A stretch of DNA of 64,000 nt from Herbiconiux ginsengi (GTDB lineage Bacteria; Actinomycetota; Actinomycetes; Actinomycetales; Microbacteriaceae). The first letter of the stretch is position 1, and every line of letters begins with the position of its first letter. Below are positions 19,883-29,665 of the stretch, in pieces. The stretch spans positions 310,001 to 374,000 of the forward strand of contig NZ_FNPZ01000002.1 in the NCBI RefSeq assembly GCF_900107435.1, written 5' to 3'. Position numbers and translations under genes: made by a program. The notes beneath the pieces were generated by a model that searched no databases, was not told where the DNA came from, and was given only the letters and a program-made list of their open reading frames with translations.

Positions 19883-20209
19883 ATGGCAGAGAAAGTCTGT
19901 GCATTCGACGACGTTCCCGTGAACCAGGCGATGCGCGTGGTGGTCGGGGGAGTGGCGATCGCGCTCGTGAAGGACTCGGCCGGCGAGTGCCACGCCATCG
20001 GCGACACCTGCACCCACGGCGACATCTCGCTCTCGGAGGGCTTCGTCGAAGACGACACGCTCGAGTGCTGGGCCCACGGCTCCAAGTTCTCGCTCGAGAC
20101 CGGGAAGCCGCTGTCGCTCCCGGCCTACGAGCCCGTTCCCGTCTTCGAGATCCAGGTGATCGACGGGGACATCTACATCGACCCAACCGTGACGAAAGTG
20201 ATTGATTAG
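19883..20209 (+). CDS. Rieske-type [2Fe-2S] ferredoxin
   Basis: A 108-residue small Rieske protein. The cluster ligands are visible: Cys43 and His45 in CTHG, Cys62 and His65 in CWAHG. It resembles the ferredoxin components of non-heme dioxygenases (NirD/BphF type), but no oxygenase is nearby. It lies between sufD and sufC, 2 bases after sufD and 1 base before sufC, so it belongs to the suf operon. A role as electron donor for cluster assembly is an inference. Confidence 0.95.
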   Translation: MAEKVCAFDDVPVNQAMRVVVGGVAIALVKDSAGECHAIGDTCTHGDISLSEGFVEDDTLECWAHGSKFSLETGKPLSLPAYEPVPVFEIQVIDGDIYIDPTVTKVID

Positions 20210-20210
20210 C

Positions 20211-20975
<765 letters not shown>

Positions 20976-20979
20976 CGAT

Positions 20980-21309
20980 ATGGTCACGACACTCGAACCG
21001 AAACTCTTCGACCAGGTCGAAGAGGCGCTGAAAGACGTGATGGACCCCGAGCTCGGTGTGAACATCGTCGACCTCGGCCTCATCTACGATCTCGGCTGGG
21101 ATGCGGAGCAGGACGCTCTGGTCATCAGCATGACCCTGACCTCGGCGGGGTGCCCGCTCACCGATGTGCTCGAAGAGCAGACGGCAGAGGCGCTCGACGG
21201 CGTGGTCGAGCAGTTCCGCATCAACTGGGTGTGGATGCCGCCGTGGGGCCCCGACAAGATCACCGACGACGGCCGCGACATGATGCGCGCCCTCGGCTTC
21301 TCCATCTGA
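20980..21309 (+). CDS. SufT-like DUF59/MIP18 Fe-S maturation factor
   Basis: A 109-residue DUF59 (MIP18/PaaD-like) protein. The N-terminal MDPELGVNIVDLGLIY (about 21-36) and Cys58 in TSAGCPLTD are the family marks; the Cys is thought to help hand over Fe-S clusters. It is the last gene of the suf operon, 4 bases after sufC. In other actinobacteria sufS and sufU usually stand before this gene; here both are missing. SufT is the usual name when in the suf operon. Confidence 0.92.
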   Translation: MVTTLEPKLFDQVEEALKDVMDPELGVNIVDLGLIYDLGWDAEQDALVISMTLTSAGCPLTDVLEEQTAEALDGVVEQFRINWVWMPPWGPDKITDDGRDMMRALGFSI

Positions 21310-21326
21310 ACCACCGCGCCCGACCG

Positions 21327-21397
21327 AAATCGCAAACGTCGCGGCATCCGGCCCCACAGGGGGCTCGGATGCCGCGACGTTTGCGTTTCTGAACCGG
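21327..21397 (+). repeat. Palindromic element E1 (probable suf terminator), left flank of the DUF559 gene
   Basis: A perfect 20-bp inverted repeat (arms 21331-21350 and 21366-21385) starts 21 bases after the suf operon and has an inner GCCCC/GGGGC pairing. It ends with a 21-base stretch (21377-21397) that recurs with one mismatch at 22432-22452, at the end of element E2. The middle of the two elements also aligns. It probably terminates the suf transcript, and it may also be a copy of a dispersed palindrome family. Confidence 0.75.
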
Positions 21398-21404
21398 ATC
21401 TGAC

Positions 21405-21431
21405 TTCTCCACAGGCCGGCTGTTCTCCACA
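21405..21431 (+). promoter_or_regulatory. Two direct TTCTCCACA motifs before the DUF559 gene
   Basis: TTCTCCACAG occurs at 21405 and again at 21423, 18 bases apart in the same orientation, 50-77 bases before the ATG. Each is one base from the DnaA-box consensus TTATCCACA. Possible operator or DnaA-like sites; function unknown. Confidence 0.4.
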
Positions 21432-21481
21432 GATGCCCGTGCTCGGCCCCCGTTCGGCGGACCGGCCTGCACGATGATGCG

Positions 21482-22366
21482 ATGTCATCCGTCGCTTCTC
21501 TCGTCTCCGCGCTCGGTGGCGTCGCGTCCTGTCGCGAGCTCGCCGAATACGGCCACCCCGCCGCCGATGTCACGCGCGCTGTTCGCACCGGATCCGTGCT
21601 CAGGGTGCGGAACGGATGGGTGGCGGTGCCGACCGGCGCGCCTGAGAATGTCGTGGCCGCGGTGAGAGCAGGCGGCACGCTCTCGTGCTTGTCCGCGCTT
21701 GCCCCGCTCACCGTGTGGACCGCCGACGACGCTCGACGACACATCCGCATCCGTCGGCACGGTGTGGCTCCTCCTGCTGCTGCGGGGGTCGTGGTTCATC
21801 GTGCCCTTCCGCTCGTCGGACTGCAGTCTGCGCGCGGGGGAGTCGACAGCCCTGAGTGGGCGATCGCACACGCCGTACTGTGCCAGGGTCGCCGCGACGC
21901 GGTGGCCACGCTCGACTCGGCGATCTACCGCGGCGTGATCACGCGCCGCCGCCTCGAATCCGTGCTGGCCCAGCTGCCCCGACGGTATTCAGATCTGCTC
22001 CTGTTGTGCAATCCGGAAGCGGAGTCCGGGCTCGAAACCCATCTGCGGCTCCTGTTGCGTTCGGTCGGGATCGACCTGCGTGTGCAGGTGAAGATCAGCG
22101 GTGTCGGCCGTGTCGACCTCCTGATCGGCGAACGACTGGTGATCGAGACAGATGGGCGAGAATGGCACTCGGACAAGGATTCCTTCGCGAAAGACAAGTG
22201 GCGTGATCTTGCGCTGGCCGAGCGAGGCTACCTCGTGCTGCGCCTCAGCTACCAACAGGTACTGTTCGAGTCCGAGCGCGTTCTCGAGGTCGTGCGCGGA
22301 ATCGTAGGGCGTGGCGAGCACCGCTGGAACGGGCGGCATCGGCGTGCCGGACTCGTGGGGTTGTGA
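21482..22366 (+). CDS. DUF559 (Vsr-like endonuclease fold) protein with AbiEi-like N-terminus
   Basis: A 294-residue protein. The N-terminal ~55 residues resemble the winged helix of AbiEi-type antitoxins (ASCRELAEYGHPAADVTRAV). The C-terminal part (about 175-275) matches DUF559, related to very-short-patch-repair endonucleases. Candidate acidic site residues are visible: Glu181/Glu185, Asp212 in GRVDLLIG, and Glu222/Asp224 in VIETDGREWH. No AbiEii toxin partner is adjacent, so it is not a complete AbiE system. It stands alone, flanked on both sides by homologous palindromic elements. DNA binding or cleavage is inferred from fold only. Its codon use is somewhat less GC-biased than its neighbours, which hints at transfer. 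Confidence 0.8.
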   Translation: MSSVASLVSALGGVASCRELAEYGHPAADVTRAVRTGSVLRVRNGWVAVPTGAPENVVAAVRAGGTLSCLSALAPLTVWTADDARRHIRIRRHGVAPPAAAGVVVHRALPLVGLQSARGGVDSPEWAIAHAVLCQGRRDAVATLDSAIYRGVITRRRLESVLAQLPRRYSDLLLLCNPEAESGLETHLRLLLRSVGIDLRVQVKISGVGRVDLLIGERLVIETDGREWHSDKDSFAKDKWRDLALAERGYLVLRLSYQQVLFESERVLEVVRGIVGRGEHRWNGRHRRAGLVGL

Positions 22367-22376
22367 CGCCGATGCC

Positions 22377-22452
22377 GTTCAGAATCGCACGCTTCGCGCA
22401 ATCCGAGCCCCATACGAGGCCGGGTAATCCCACGTTTGCGATTCTGAACCGG
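22377..22452 (+). repeat. Palindromic element E2, right flank of the DUF559 gene
   Basis: Inverted arms of 13 bp (22377-22389 and 22437-22449, GTTCAGAATCGCA / TGCGATTCTGAAC) enclose 47 bases. The last 21 bases (22432-22452) match the end of E1 with one mismatch, and the interior aligns with E1 with small gaps. The orientation is the same as E1. It may act as a terminator 10 bases past the DUF559 gene. Confidence 0.7.
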
Positions 22453-22501
22453 GTGGCCGCGCGGATGGGCGGATGGGCGGTGGGTGGCCGGAGGATTGCG
22501 C

Positions 22502-22537
22502 TGGGGGCGAGCGGGGTCGGGCGGGGGCGCGGGGCGG
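22502..22537 (+). other. G-run cluster, possible G-quadruplex
   Basis: Five runs of three or more G lie within 32 bases (22503-22534) on the plus strand, just before the TAGACT box of the ABC-F gene. A looser G-run cluster precedes it from about 22464. Quadruplex formation is predicted from spacing only. Confidence 0.4.
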
Positions 22538-22539
22538 AA

Positions 22540-22545
22540 TAGACT
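22540..22545 (+). promoter_or_regulatory. Candidate -10 box for the ABC-F gene
   Basis: TAGACT, 38 bases before the GTG start at 22584, directly after the G-run cluster that would cover the -35 region. Confidence 0.4.
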
Positions 22546-22583
22546 GGAGCGTTCCCCCGTCGCAACAAGAATTGGATATCTCT

Positions 22584-24182
<1,599 letters not shown>

Positions 24183-24213
24183 TCCGGCTGACCTGATCGG
24201 CTCGGCCTGATTG

Positions 24214-25056
24214 TCACCGCCCCGTGCGGTCGATGATCTCGTCTTCGATCTCGGCGTCGGTCTTGCGGGCGAGGCGCTTGCGCTCCCGCTCAGCGGCGCG
24301 CTCCTGTTCCTCGGGGTCGTCTTCGTTCACGCGGCGGAACTCCTGCCGCACGATGTAGCCGAGGGCCACGAACCCGAGCAGCCCGAACGCGAACCACTGG
24401 AAGGTGTAGGAGAGGTGGGCGCCTTCGTCGGGCGTCGGCTTCACGGCGGCGGTGGGGCGCTCGGCGGGCGCAGGGTTCTCCGAGGCGAGCAGACCGTAGG
24501 CGGCGGTGTAGGTCGGCAGCCCGACCTGGTCGGCGAGCACGGGGAGTTCGATCGTGGCGATCTGCCCGGCGACCGCGCTGCGATTGTCGAGGTGCGGCTC
24601 TCCGGCTTTCAGGCGTGCGACGACCGAGACCGTTCCCGTGGGAGCCGCGGGCACGGCATCCGGAACGTCCTGCTTCTGACCGGTGGGCACCCAGCCGCGG
24701 TCGACGATGAAGACCTCGCCGCTCGTCAACTGGAACGGCACCAACACGTCGAAACCCACGTCGCCGCCGAGCGGTCGGTTGCGCACGAGCACCTGGTCAT
24801 CGACGAGGTAGTGTCCCTGCATCGAGACGGTCAGCCACTCCTGCGAGGGATCGTAGGAATCGAGCTGGGGGAGCGCCGTGGCGAGCGGGGTGGGGTCGGC
24901 GTCGAAATTCGTGGCGACGCGGTTGATCTCGGCCACCGCTTCGTCTCGGCGGGCGAGTTGCCACATCGCCAAGAGCACGCACACGATCGCGAACACGATC
25001 ACGAGCGCGAGATAGCCGGCCCAGCGACGGCTGAGCAGGAACCGCCAGCCCGTCAT
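24214..25056 (-). CDS. SURF1 family protein (cytochrome oxidase assembly)
   Basis: A 280-residue membrane protein. One membrane segment near the N-terminus (about 12-32, before WQLARRDEA) and one near 225-243 (FAFGLLGFVALGYIV) flank an extracytoplasmic domain with the SURF1 marks GHYLVDDQVLVRNRP and VFIVDRGWVP. SURF1 helps insert heme A into aa3-type oxidase, which fits ctaA/ctaB in this window. A charged, Arg/Glu-rich tail follows. Its ATG overlaps the stop of the upstream small gene as ATGA. Confidence 0.93.
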   Translation of the reverse strand: MTGWRFLLSRRWAGYLALVIVFAIVCVLLAMWQLARRDEAVAEINRVATNFDADPTPLATALPQLDSYDPSQEWLTVSMQGHYLVDDQVLVRNRPLGGDVGFDVLVPFQLTSGEVFIVDRGWVPTGQKQDVPDAVPAAPTGTVSVVARLKAGEPHLDNRSAVAGQIATIELPVLADQVGLPTYTAAYGLLASENPAPAERPTAAVKPTPDEGAHLSYTFQWFAFGLLGFVALGYIVRQEFRRVNEDDPEEQERAAERERKRLARKTDAEIEDEIIDRTGR

Positions 25057-25283
25057 GCGTCGACCGCTCCCGCCGAGGCCAACGGGGAGACAGTGAGCGG
25101 GAAGTCACGCGCATCCAGGAAGTCGCGCAGGTAGTCGACATGGTCGTCGCAGGCGAGCCAGGTCTTGCGCCGATCCTCGGCGTGGATGCGGGGGTTGCGC
25201 CAATCGATGCGCCAGGTGGCCGCCGCACGGCAGTGCGCGCGGGAGCATTCCTCGGTAGCCGGATCGAGGCCGAGCGAGATCAC
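25053..25283 (-). CDS. Small Cys/His-rich protein, zinc-ribbon-like
   Basis: A 76-residue protein with CX4C (Cys13, Cys18) and CX2H (Cys45, His48) pairs, which could bind zinc. The central HAEDRRKTWLACDDHVDYL is the best conserved-looking part. The GTG overlaps the DUF3099 stop as GTGA, and its own stop overlaps SURF1 as ATGA, so all three genes are probably coupled. Its function is unknown; a link to oxidase assembly is inferred from the neighbours only. Confidence 0.8.
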   Translation of the reverse strand: MISLGLDPATEECSRAHCRAAATWRIDWRNPRIHAEDRRKTWLACDDHVDYLRDFLDARDFPLTVSPLASAGAVDA

Positions 25284-25618
25284 GGACGGGGCTCCTCGGT
25301 GTTCGGGGCCGCGGCAGCAGCCGTGGATCCGTCGCCCGGCGCGACGGGCGGCACCGGACGCCGGTACACCTCGATCGCGGTGGGCCGCTCGGCGTGGCTG
25401 ACCCAGGAGGTTCCGACGTTGCCGAGCACCACGGCGAAGTAGGGCAACAGGATGGCGCCGGCCGCGCACACGGCGAGCCACCAGCCCTGCACGAAGAGCA
25501 TGAGAACGAGGCAGACGATGCGAATGCCCATGGTCACGAGGTACTTGGTCATGCGCGAGCGCCGCTCGTCCTCGGGGGACCGCGGGATGCTCGTGACGGA
25601 CTGGGGCGCATGTCTCAT
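25280..25618 (-). CDS. DUF3099 membrane protein
   Basis: A 112-residue protein with the DUF3099 layout: a short hydrophilic N-terminus (SVTSIPRSPEDERRSRM), two adjacent membrane helices (about 26-44 and 47-66), and a Pro/Ala-rich tail. Function unknown. It heads the DUF3099/Cys-His/SURF1 overlapping trio and diverges from fabG across 83 bases. Confidence 0.85.
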   Translation of the reverse strand: MRHAPQSVTSIPRSPEDERRSRMTKYLVTMGIRIVCLVLMLFVQGWWLAVCAAGAILLPYFAVVLGNVGTSWVSHAERPTAIEVYRRPVPPVAPGDGSTAAAAAPNTEEPRP

Positions 25619-25701
25619 GGTGTGCCCCTAGCCTACGCTTCGGAAACTGCTCCTAAGCTGGTACGGCACCACTGTCTCCCCGAAGTTAGGACCACCCCGC
25701 A

Positions 25702-26421
25702 GTGACTACTCCGACCACTCCTCGCACCGTGCTCGTCACCGGCGGAAACCGCGGCATCGGCTACGCCATCGCCGCAGAATTCGTGGCCCAGGGCCACCGC
25801 GTCGCGGTGACCGCCCGCTCCGGGAAGGGGCCGGAGGGAACCCTCACCGTCATCGCCGACGTGACCGACAGCGCCTCGATCGATGCCGCCTTCTCCGAGG
25901 TGGAGAACGAACTCGGCCCGGTCGAGGTGGTGGTGGCGAACGCCGGCATCACGAAGGACACTCTGCTGCTCCGGATGTCGGAAGACGACTTCACGAGTGT
26001 CGTCGACACGAACCTCACCGGCTCGTTCCGCGTGGTGAAGCGCGCGTCGAAGGGGATGCTCAAGGCTCGATTCGGCCGCATCGTGCTGATCTCGAGCGTG
26101 GTCGGTCTCTACGGTTCACCCGGGCAGGTGAACTACAGCGCCTCGAAGAGCGCGTTGGTGGGCTTCGCGCGTTCGATCACGCGCGAGCTCGGCGCGCGAG
26201 GCATCACCGCGAACATCGTGGCGCCCGGGTTCATCGAGACCGACATGACGGCCGAGCTGCCCGAGGAGCAGCAGGCCGAGTACAAGAAGAGCATCCCGGC
26301 CGGTCGCTACGGATCGGCCGCCGAGGTCGCCAAGGCGGTCGCGTGGCTCGCGTCGGATGACGCGGCGTACATCTCGGGTGCAGTCATCCCGGTCGATGGT
26401 GGTCTGGGGATGGGCCACTAG
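25702..26421 (+). CDS. fabG: 3-oxoacyl-ACP reductase, SDR family
   Basis: A 239-residue short-chain dehydrogenase. The NADPH motif is TGGNRGIG (about 13-20), NAGITKD follows, and the catalytic Ser and YSASK are at about 134 and 147-151. PGFIETDM and the C-terminal GAVIPVDGGLGMGH are typical of FabG. It reduces 3-oxoacyl-ACP in fatty acid elongation. It closely resembles actinobacterial FabG1/MabA, but no inhA-like gene follows. GTG start; the gene is monocistronic, facing serB. Confidence 0.9.
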   Translation: MTTPTTPRTVLVTGGNRGIGYAIAAEFVAQGHRVAVTARSGKGPEGTLTVIADVTDSASIDAAFSEVENELGPVEVVVANAGITKDTLLLRMSEDDFTSVVDTNLTGSFRVVKRASKGMLKARFGRIVLISSVVGLYGSPGQVNYSASKSALVGFARSITRELGARGITANIVAPGFIETDMTAELPEEQQAEYKKSIPAGRYGSAAEVAKAVAWLASDDAAYISGAVIPVDGGLGMGH

Positions 26422-26449
26422 GGGGTTGGCTCGGTGGGGCCGAGCGGGT

Positions 26450-27145
26450 CTAGCCGCGGAGGCCCAGGAGGGGCAGGAGCTGGCTGAGGTCGCGGCGGTC
26501 CATGATGACGTCGGCGTGCTCGCGCACCAGCGGGCGGGCGTCGAAGGCGACCGAGAGGCCGGCGACCTCCATCATGCGCAAGTCGTTCGCGCCGTCGCCG
26601 ACGGCGAGGGTGTGGGCGAGCGGAATGCCGCGCGAACCAGCCCATTCGGTGAGCGCATCCGCTTTGCTCTGCGGGTCGATGATGGGGCCCGAGACTTCGC
26701 CCGTGAGGCGGCCGTCGCGGACACCCAGACGGTTGGCGCGCCAGTGGTCGAGGCCGAGCGACTGGGCCAGCGGGTCGAGCACCTCGTGGAAGCCGCCCGA
26801 CACCACGCCCACGGCGCCGCCGTCGGCCTGCACCGCCGCGATCATCTCGGGAACCCCTGGAGTGACGCGGATGGCTGCGCCGACCTCGGCGAAGCAGGTA
26901 TCGGCCAGGCCCTCGAGCAGCGCCACCCGGGCCGCGAGGCTCTGCGCGAAATCGAGCTCACCGCGCATCGCGCGCTCGGTGATCTCGGCGACCTCGGCAT
27001 GGCATCCGGCCAGATCGCCGAGCATCTCGATGACCTCGTTCTCGATCAGTGTCGAATCGACGTCGAGGACGACGAGGAATCGCGGTCGATCAGCGGGGTG
27101 CTGGCTCGCGGGCAGGGGGTCGGGTGCCAGCATCTGCTGCGTCAT
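26450..27145 (-). CDS. serB: Phosphoserine phosphatase
   Basis: A 231-residue HAD phosphatase that makes L-serine from phosphoserine. The nucleophile motif [11 protein letters not shown] has Asp28 and Asp30; GVVSGGF is motif 2; and [10 protein letters not shown] is motif 4. It lacks the N-terminal ACT domains of some actinobacterial SerB proteins. The ATG at 27145 overlaps the glgC stop as ATGA, so glgC and serB are coupled although their pathways differ. The longer open frame upstream is inside glgC. Confidence 0.95.
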   Translation of the reverse strand: MTQQMLAPDPLPASQHPADRPRFLVVLDVDSTLIENEVIEMLGDLAGCHAEVAEITERAMRGELDFAQSLAARVALLEGLADTCFAEVGAAIRVTPGVPEMIAAVQADGGAVGVVSGGFHEVLDPLAQSLGLDHWRANRLGVRDGRLTGEVSGPIIDPQSKADALTEWAGSRGIPLAHTLAVGDGANDLRMMEVAGLSVAFDARPLVREHADVIMDRRDLSQLLPLLGLRG

Positions 27146-28386
27146 GGAACTACGCGGACTCCTTTGCCGACGACCGTGATCCCCGTGTCGGTCACGGTGA
27201 ACCCGCGTTCCCGATCGCGTTCGGGATCGACGCCCACCTGGGCGCCCGCGAGGACGACGACGTTCTTGTCCAGGATAGCCCGGCGCACGACCGCATCCGG
27301 TTCGATGTGGACACGGTCGAAGAGCACCGACTGCTGCACGAGAGCTCCCGAATCGACTGTCGTCCACGGCCCGACGACGCTTCCCTCGACGCGGGCGCCG
27401 GAGATGAGGCAGCCGAGCGACACGATCGACTCCACGGTGACGCCCGGGTTGCCCTTGCTGTCGCGAACGAACTTCGCCGGCGGCGAGTTGAGCTGCTGGG
27501 TGTAGATCGGCCACTTCTCGTTGTAGAGGTTGAACACCGGGAGTGCCGAGATGAGGTCTTGGTGGGCGTCGTAGAACGACTCGATGGTTCCCACGTCGCG
27601 CCAGTAGTAACGGTCGCGGTCGGTGGAACCGGGCACTTCGTTGCGGTTGAGGTCGTAGACCGCGGCGTTGCCGGCGGCCACGAAGTCGGGGATGATGTCG
27701 CCGCCCATGTCATGGCTCGACTCGGGCCGCTCGCCGTCGCGGATGACGGCGTCGATCAGTTGATCGGCGTCGAAGATGTAGTTGCCCATCGACGCGAGCA
27801 CCTCGTGCGGCGCGTCGGCGAGCCCGGTGGCGTTCTTCGGCTTCTCGAGGAACTCGTCGATCAGCGTCGGGTCGTCGGGGGAGACCTGGATGACGCCGAA
27901 CTGATCGCTCAGCTCGATCGGCTGGCGGATCGCGGCGACGGTGGCGCCCTTGCCCGACGCGATATGGGCCTGGATCATCTGCTCGAAGTCCATGCGGTAG
28001 ACGTGGTCGGCGCCGACCACGACCACGATGTCGGGCTTCTCGTCGCGGATCAGGTTGAGCGACTGCAGGATGGCGTCGGCCGAGCCGCTGAACCAGCGCT
28101 TGCCGAGGCGCTGCTGCGCGGGCACGGAGGCGATGTAGGAGTTCAGCAGGCCATCGAGGTGCCAGGTCTGCGAGACGTGCCGGTCGAGCGAATGCGACTT
28201 GTACTGCGTGAGCACGACGATCTGACGCAGACCGGAATTCACGAGGTTGGAGAGCGCGAAATCGATGAGGCGGTAACCGCCCCCGAAAGGCACGCCGGGC
28301 TTGGCCCGGTCCGCCGTGAGGGGCATGAGTCGCTTGCCCTCACCTCCGGCCAACACGATGCCGAAGATCTTCTTTGATGCAGCCAT
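27142..28386 (-). CDS. glgC: Glucose-1-phosphate adenylyltransferase (ADP-glucose synthase)
   Basis: A 414-residue nucleotidyltransferase that makes ADP-glucose from glucose-1-phosphate and ATP. The N-terminal [13 protein letters not shown] (about 12-24) is the nucleotide motif, [11 protein letters not shown] follows, and DHVYRMDF is near the metal site. The C-terminal left-handed beta-helix carries regulatory sites in the family. It diverges from the GlgM gene across 48 bases. A TAGGGT box 7 bases before the ATG suggests a leaderless mRNA. Confidence 0.97.
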   Translation of the reverse strand: MAASKKIFGIVLAGGEGKRLMPLTADRAKPGVPFGGGYRLIDFALSNLVNSGLRQIVVLTQYKSHSLDRHVSQTWHLDGLLNSYIASVPAQQRLGKRWFSGSADAILQSLNLIRDEKPDIVVVVGADHVYRMDFEQMIQAHIASGKGATVAAIRQPIELSDQFGVIQVSPDDPTLIDEFLEKPKNATGLADAPHEVLASMGNYIFDADQLIDAVIRDGERPESSHDMGGDIIPDFVAAGNAAVYDLNRNEVPGSTDRDRYYWRDVGTIESFYDAHQDLISALPVFNLYNEKWPIYTQQLNSPPAKFVRDSKGNPGVTVESIVSLGCLISGARVEGSVVGPWTTVDSGALVQQSVLFDRVHIEPDAVVRRAILDKNVVVLAGAQVGVDPERDRERGFTVTDTGITVVGKGVRVVP

Positions 28387-28393
28387 GACCCCA

Positions 28394-28399
28394 ACCCTA
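28394..28399 (-). promoter_or_regulatory. Candidate -10 box for glgC (leaderless)
   Basis: Minus-strand TAGGGT ends 7 bases before the glgC ATG, so transcription would begin at or next to the start codon. It lies in the 48-base gap shared with the GlgM gene. Confidence 0.4.
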
Positions 28400-28422
28400 A
28401 TGAGGTTTCCCCCGGACCGTAC

Positions 28423-28428
28423 TACCGT
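28423..28428 (+). promoter_or_regulatory. Candidate -10 box for glgM (leaderless)
   Basis: TACCGT ends 6 bases before the ATG at 28435. With the glgC box it leaves 23 bases between the two -10 elements, so their -35 regions would overlap the opposite promoter. Confidence 0.4.
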
Positions 28429-28434
28429 TCAACT

Positions 28435-29616
28435 ATGCGAGTAGATGTGATTTCCCGTGAGTATCCGCCCGAGGTCTACGGAGGGGCGGGAGTGCACGTC
28501 GCCGAACTCGTCAAAGGCCTCCGCGCCCACCTCGACGTCGCCGTGCGGTGCTTCGGCGCTCCGCGCGACGAAGCGGGCGTCTTCGCCTACCGGGTGCCCG
28601 CCGAACTCGACGGCGCGAACCCCGCGCTGACCACCCTCGGGGTCGACCTGCAGATCGCGGAGGCGACCGCCGGCACCGATCTGGTGCACTCGCACACCTG
28701 GTACGCCAACGCCGCCGGTCGACTCTCGGCGCTGCTGCACGGCGTTCCCCACGTGGTCACCGCGCACTCGCTGGAGCCGCTCCGGCCGTGGAAGGCCGAG
28801 CAGCTCGGCGGCGGCTACCGCGTCTCCTCCTGGATCGAGAAGGATGCGTTCGAGTCGGCCGACGCGGTGATCGCGGTGAGCGACGGGATGCGCCGCGACA
28901 TCCTGCGCTCTTACCCCGCGCTCGACGAGTCGAAGGTGACCGTGGTCTACAACGGCATCGACCTGGACACCTGGAAGCCGCACTACGACGAAGAGGTGCT
29001 CGCCCGGCACGGGATCGACAGCACACGGCCGACCGTGGTGTTCGTGGGCCGGATCACCCGCCAGAAGGGTCTGCCGTACCTGCTGCGCGCCATCGCGCTG
29101 TTGCCGACGGAGGTGCAGGTCGTGCTGTGCGCCGGAGCGCCCGACACGCCCGCGATCCTCGAGGAGGTCAGTTCGGCGGTGAAACAGCTGCAGGAGACGC
29201 GAGGGGGAGTCGTCTGGATCGACGAGATCCTGCCGCAACCGGCCCTCGCCGCGGTTCTGACGGCCGCCACCGTCTTCGTCTGCCCCTCGATCTACGAGCC
29301 GCTCGGCATCGTGAACCTCGAGGCGATGGCCTGCGGACTGCCGGTGGTGGGCACGGCGACCGGCGGGATCCCGGAGGTCGTCGACGACGGCGTCACGGGT
29401 CTGCTCGTGCCCATCGACCAGCTGCAGGACGGCACCGGCACGCCGACCGACCCCGACCGCTTCGTCGTGGACCTCGCGCGGGCCCTCACCGAGGTCGTCA
29501 CGGACCCGGTGCGGGCGGCCCGGATGGGCGACGCCGGCCGGGCACGTGCGGAGGCCGAGTTCAGCTGGTCGTCGATCGCGGCGCAGACGGTGGCCATCTA
29601 CCGCTCTCTGGTCTGA
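28435..29616 (+). CDS. glgM: Actinobacterial glycogen synthase / maltose-1-phosphate synthase
   Basis: A 393-residue GT4 glycosyltransferase using ADP-glucose. The N-terminal YPPEVYGGAGVHV binds the acceptor/nucleotide region, FVGRITRQKGLPYLL is the domain linker, and YEPLGIVNLEAMACGLPVV is the E-x7-E donor motif. In mycobacteria the homologue, also divergent from glgC, makes maltose-1-phosphate for the GlgE pathway and was formerly called GlgA. I use glgM by that homology; glgA is the common database name. GlgE and GlgB are not in the window. Confidence 0.9.
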   Translation: MRVDVISREYPPEVYGGAGVHVAELVKGLRAHLDVAVRCFGAPRDEAGVFAYRVPAELDGANPALTTLGVDLQIAEATAGTDLVHSHTWYANAAGRLSALLHGVPHVVTAHSLEPLRPWKAEQLGGGYRVSSWIEKDAFESADAVIAVSDGMRRDILRSYPALDESKVTVVYNGIDLDTWKPHYDEEVLARHGIDSTRPTVVFVGRITRQKGLPYLLRAIALLPTEVQVVLCAGAPDTPAILEEVSSAVKQLQETRGGVVWIDEILPQPALAAVLTAATVFVCPSIYEPLGIVNLEAMACGLPVVGTATGGIPEVVDDGVTGLLVPIDQLQDGTGTPTDPDRFVVDLARALTEVVTDPVRAARMGDAGRARAEAEFSWSSIAAQTVAIYRSLV

Positions 29617-29653
29617 GCCCGCCCGACGGGCGAATCCACACCCCGGGGCCCGA

Positions 29654-29659
29654 TAAACT
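29654..29659 (+). promoter_or_regulatory. Candidate -10 box for the ABC ATPase gene (leaderless)
   Basis: TAAACT ends 6 bases before the ATG at 29666, the spacing expected for a leaderless transcript. Confidence 0.45.
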
Positions 29660-29665
29660 TCTTGC

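Noticed and set aside
21405-21431. DnaA-box-like pair as a replication origin
   Set aside because: Only two imperfect boxes, no AT-rich region, and no dnaA, dnaN or parA nearby.
21482-22366. Complete AbiE toxin-antitoxin system
   Set aside because: There is an AbiEi-like N-terminus, but no AbiEii nucleotidyltransferase toxin gene is adjacent.
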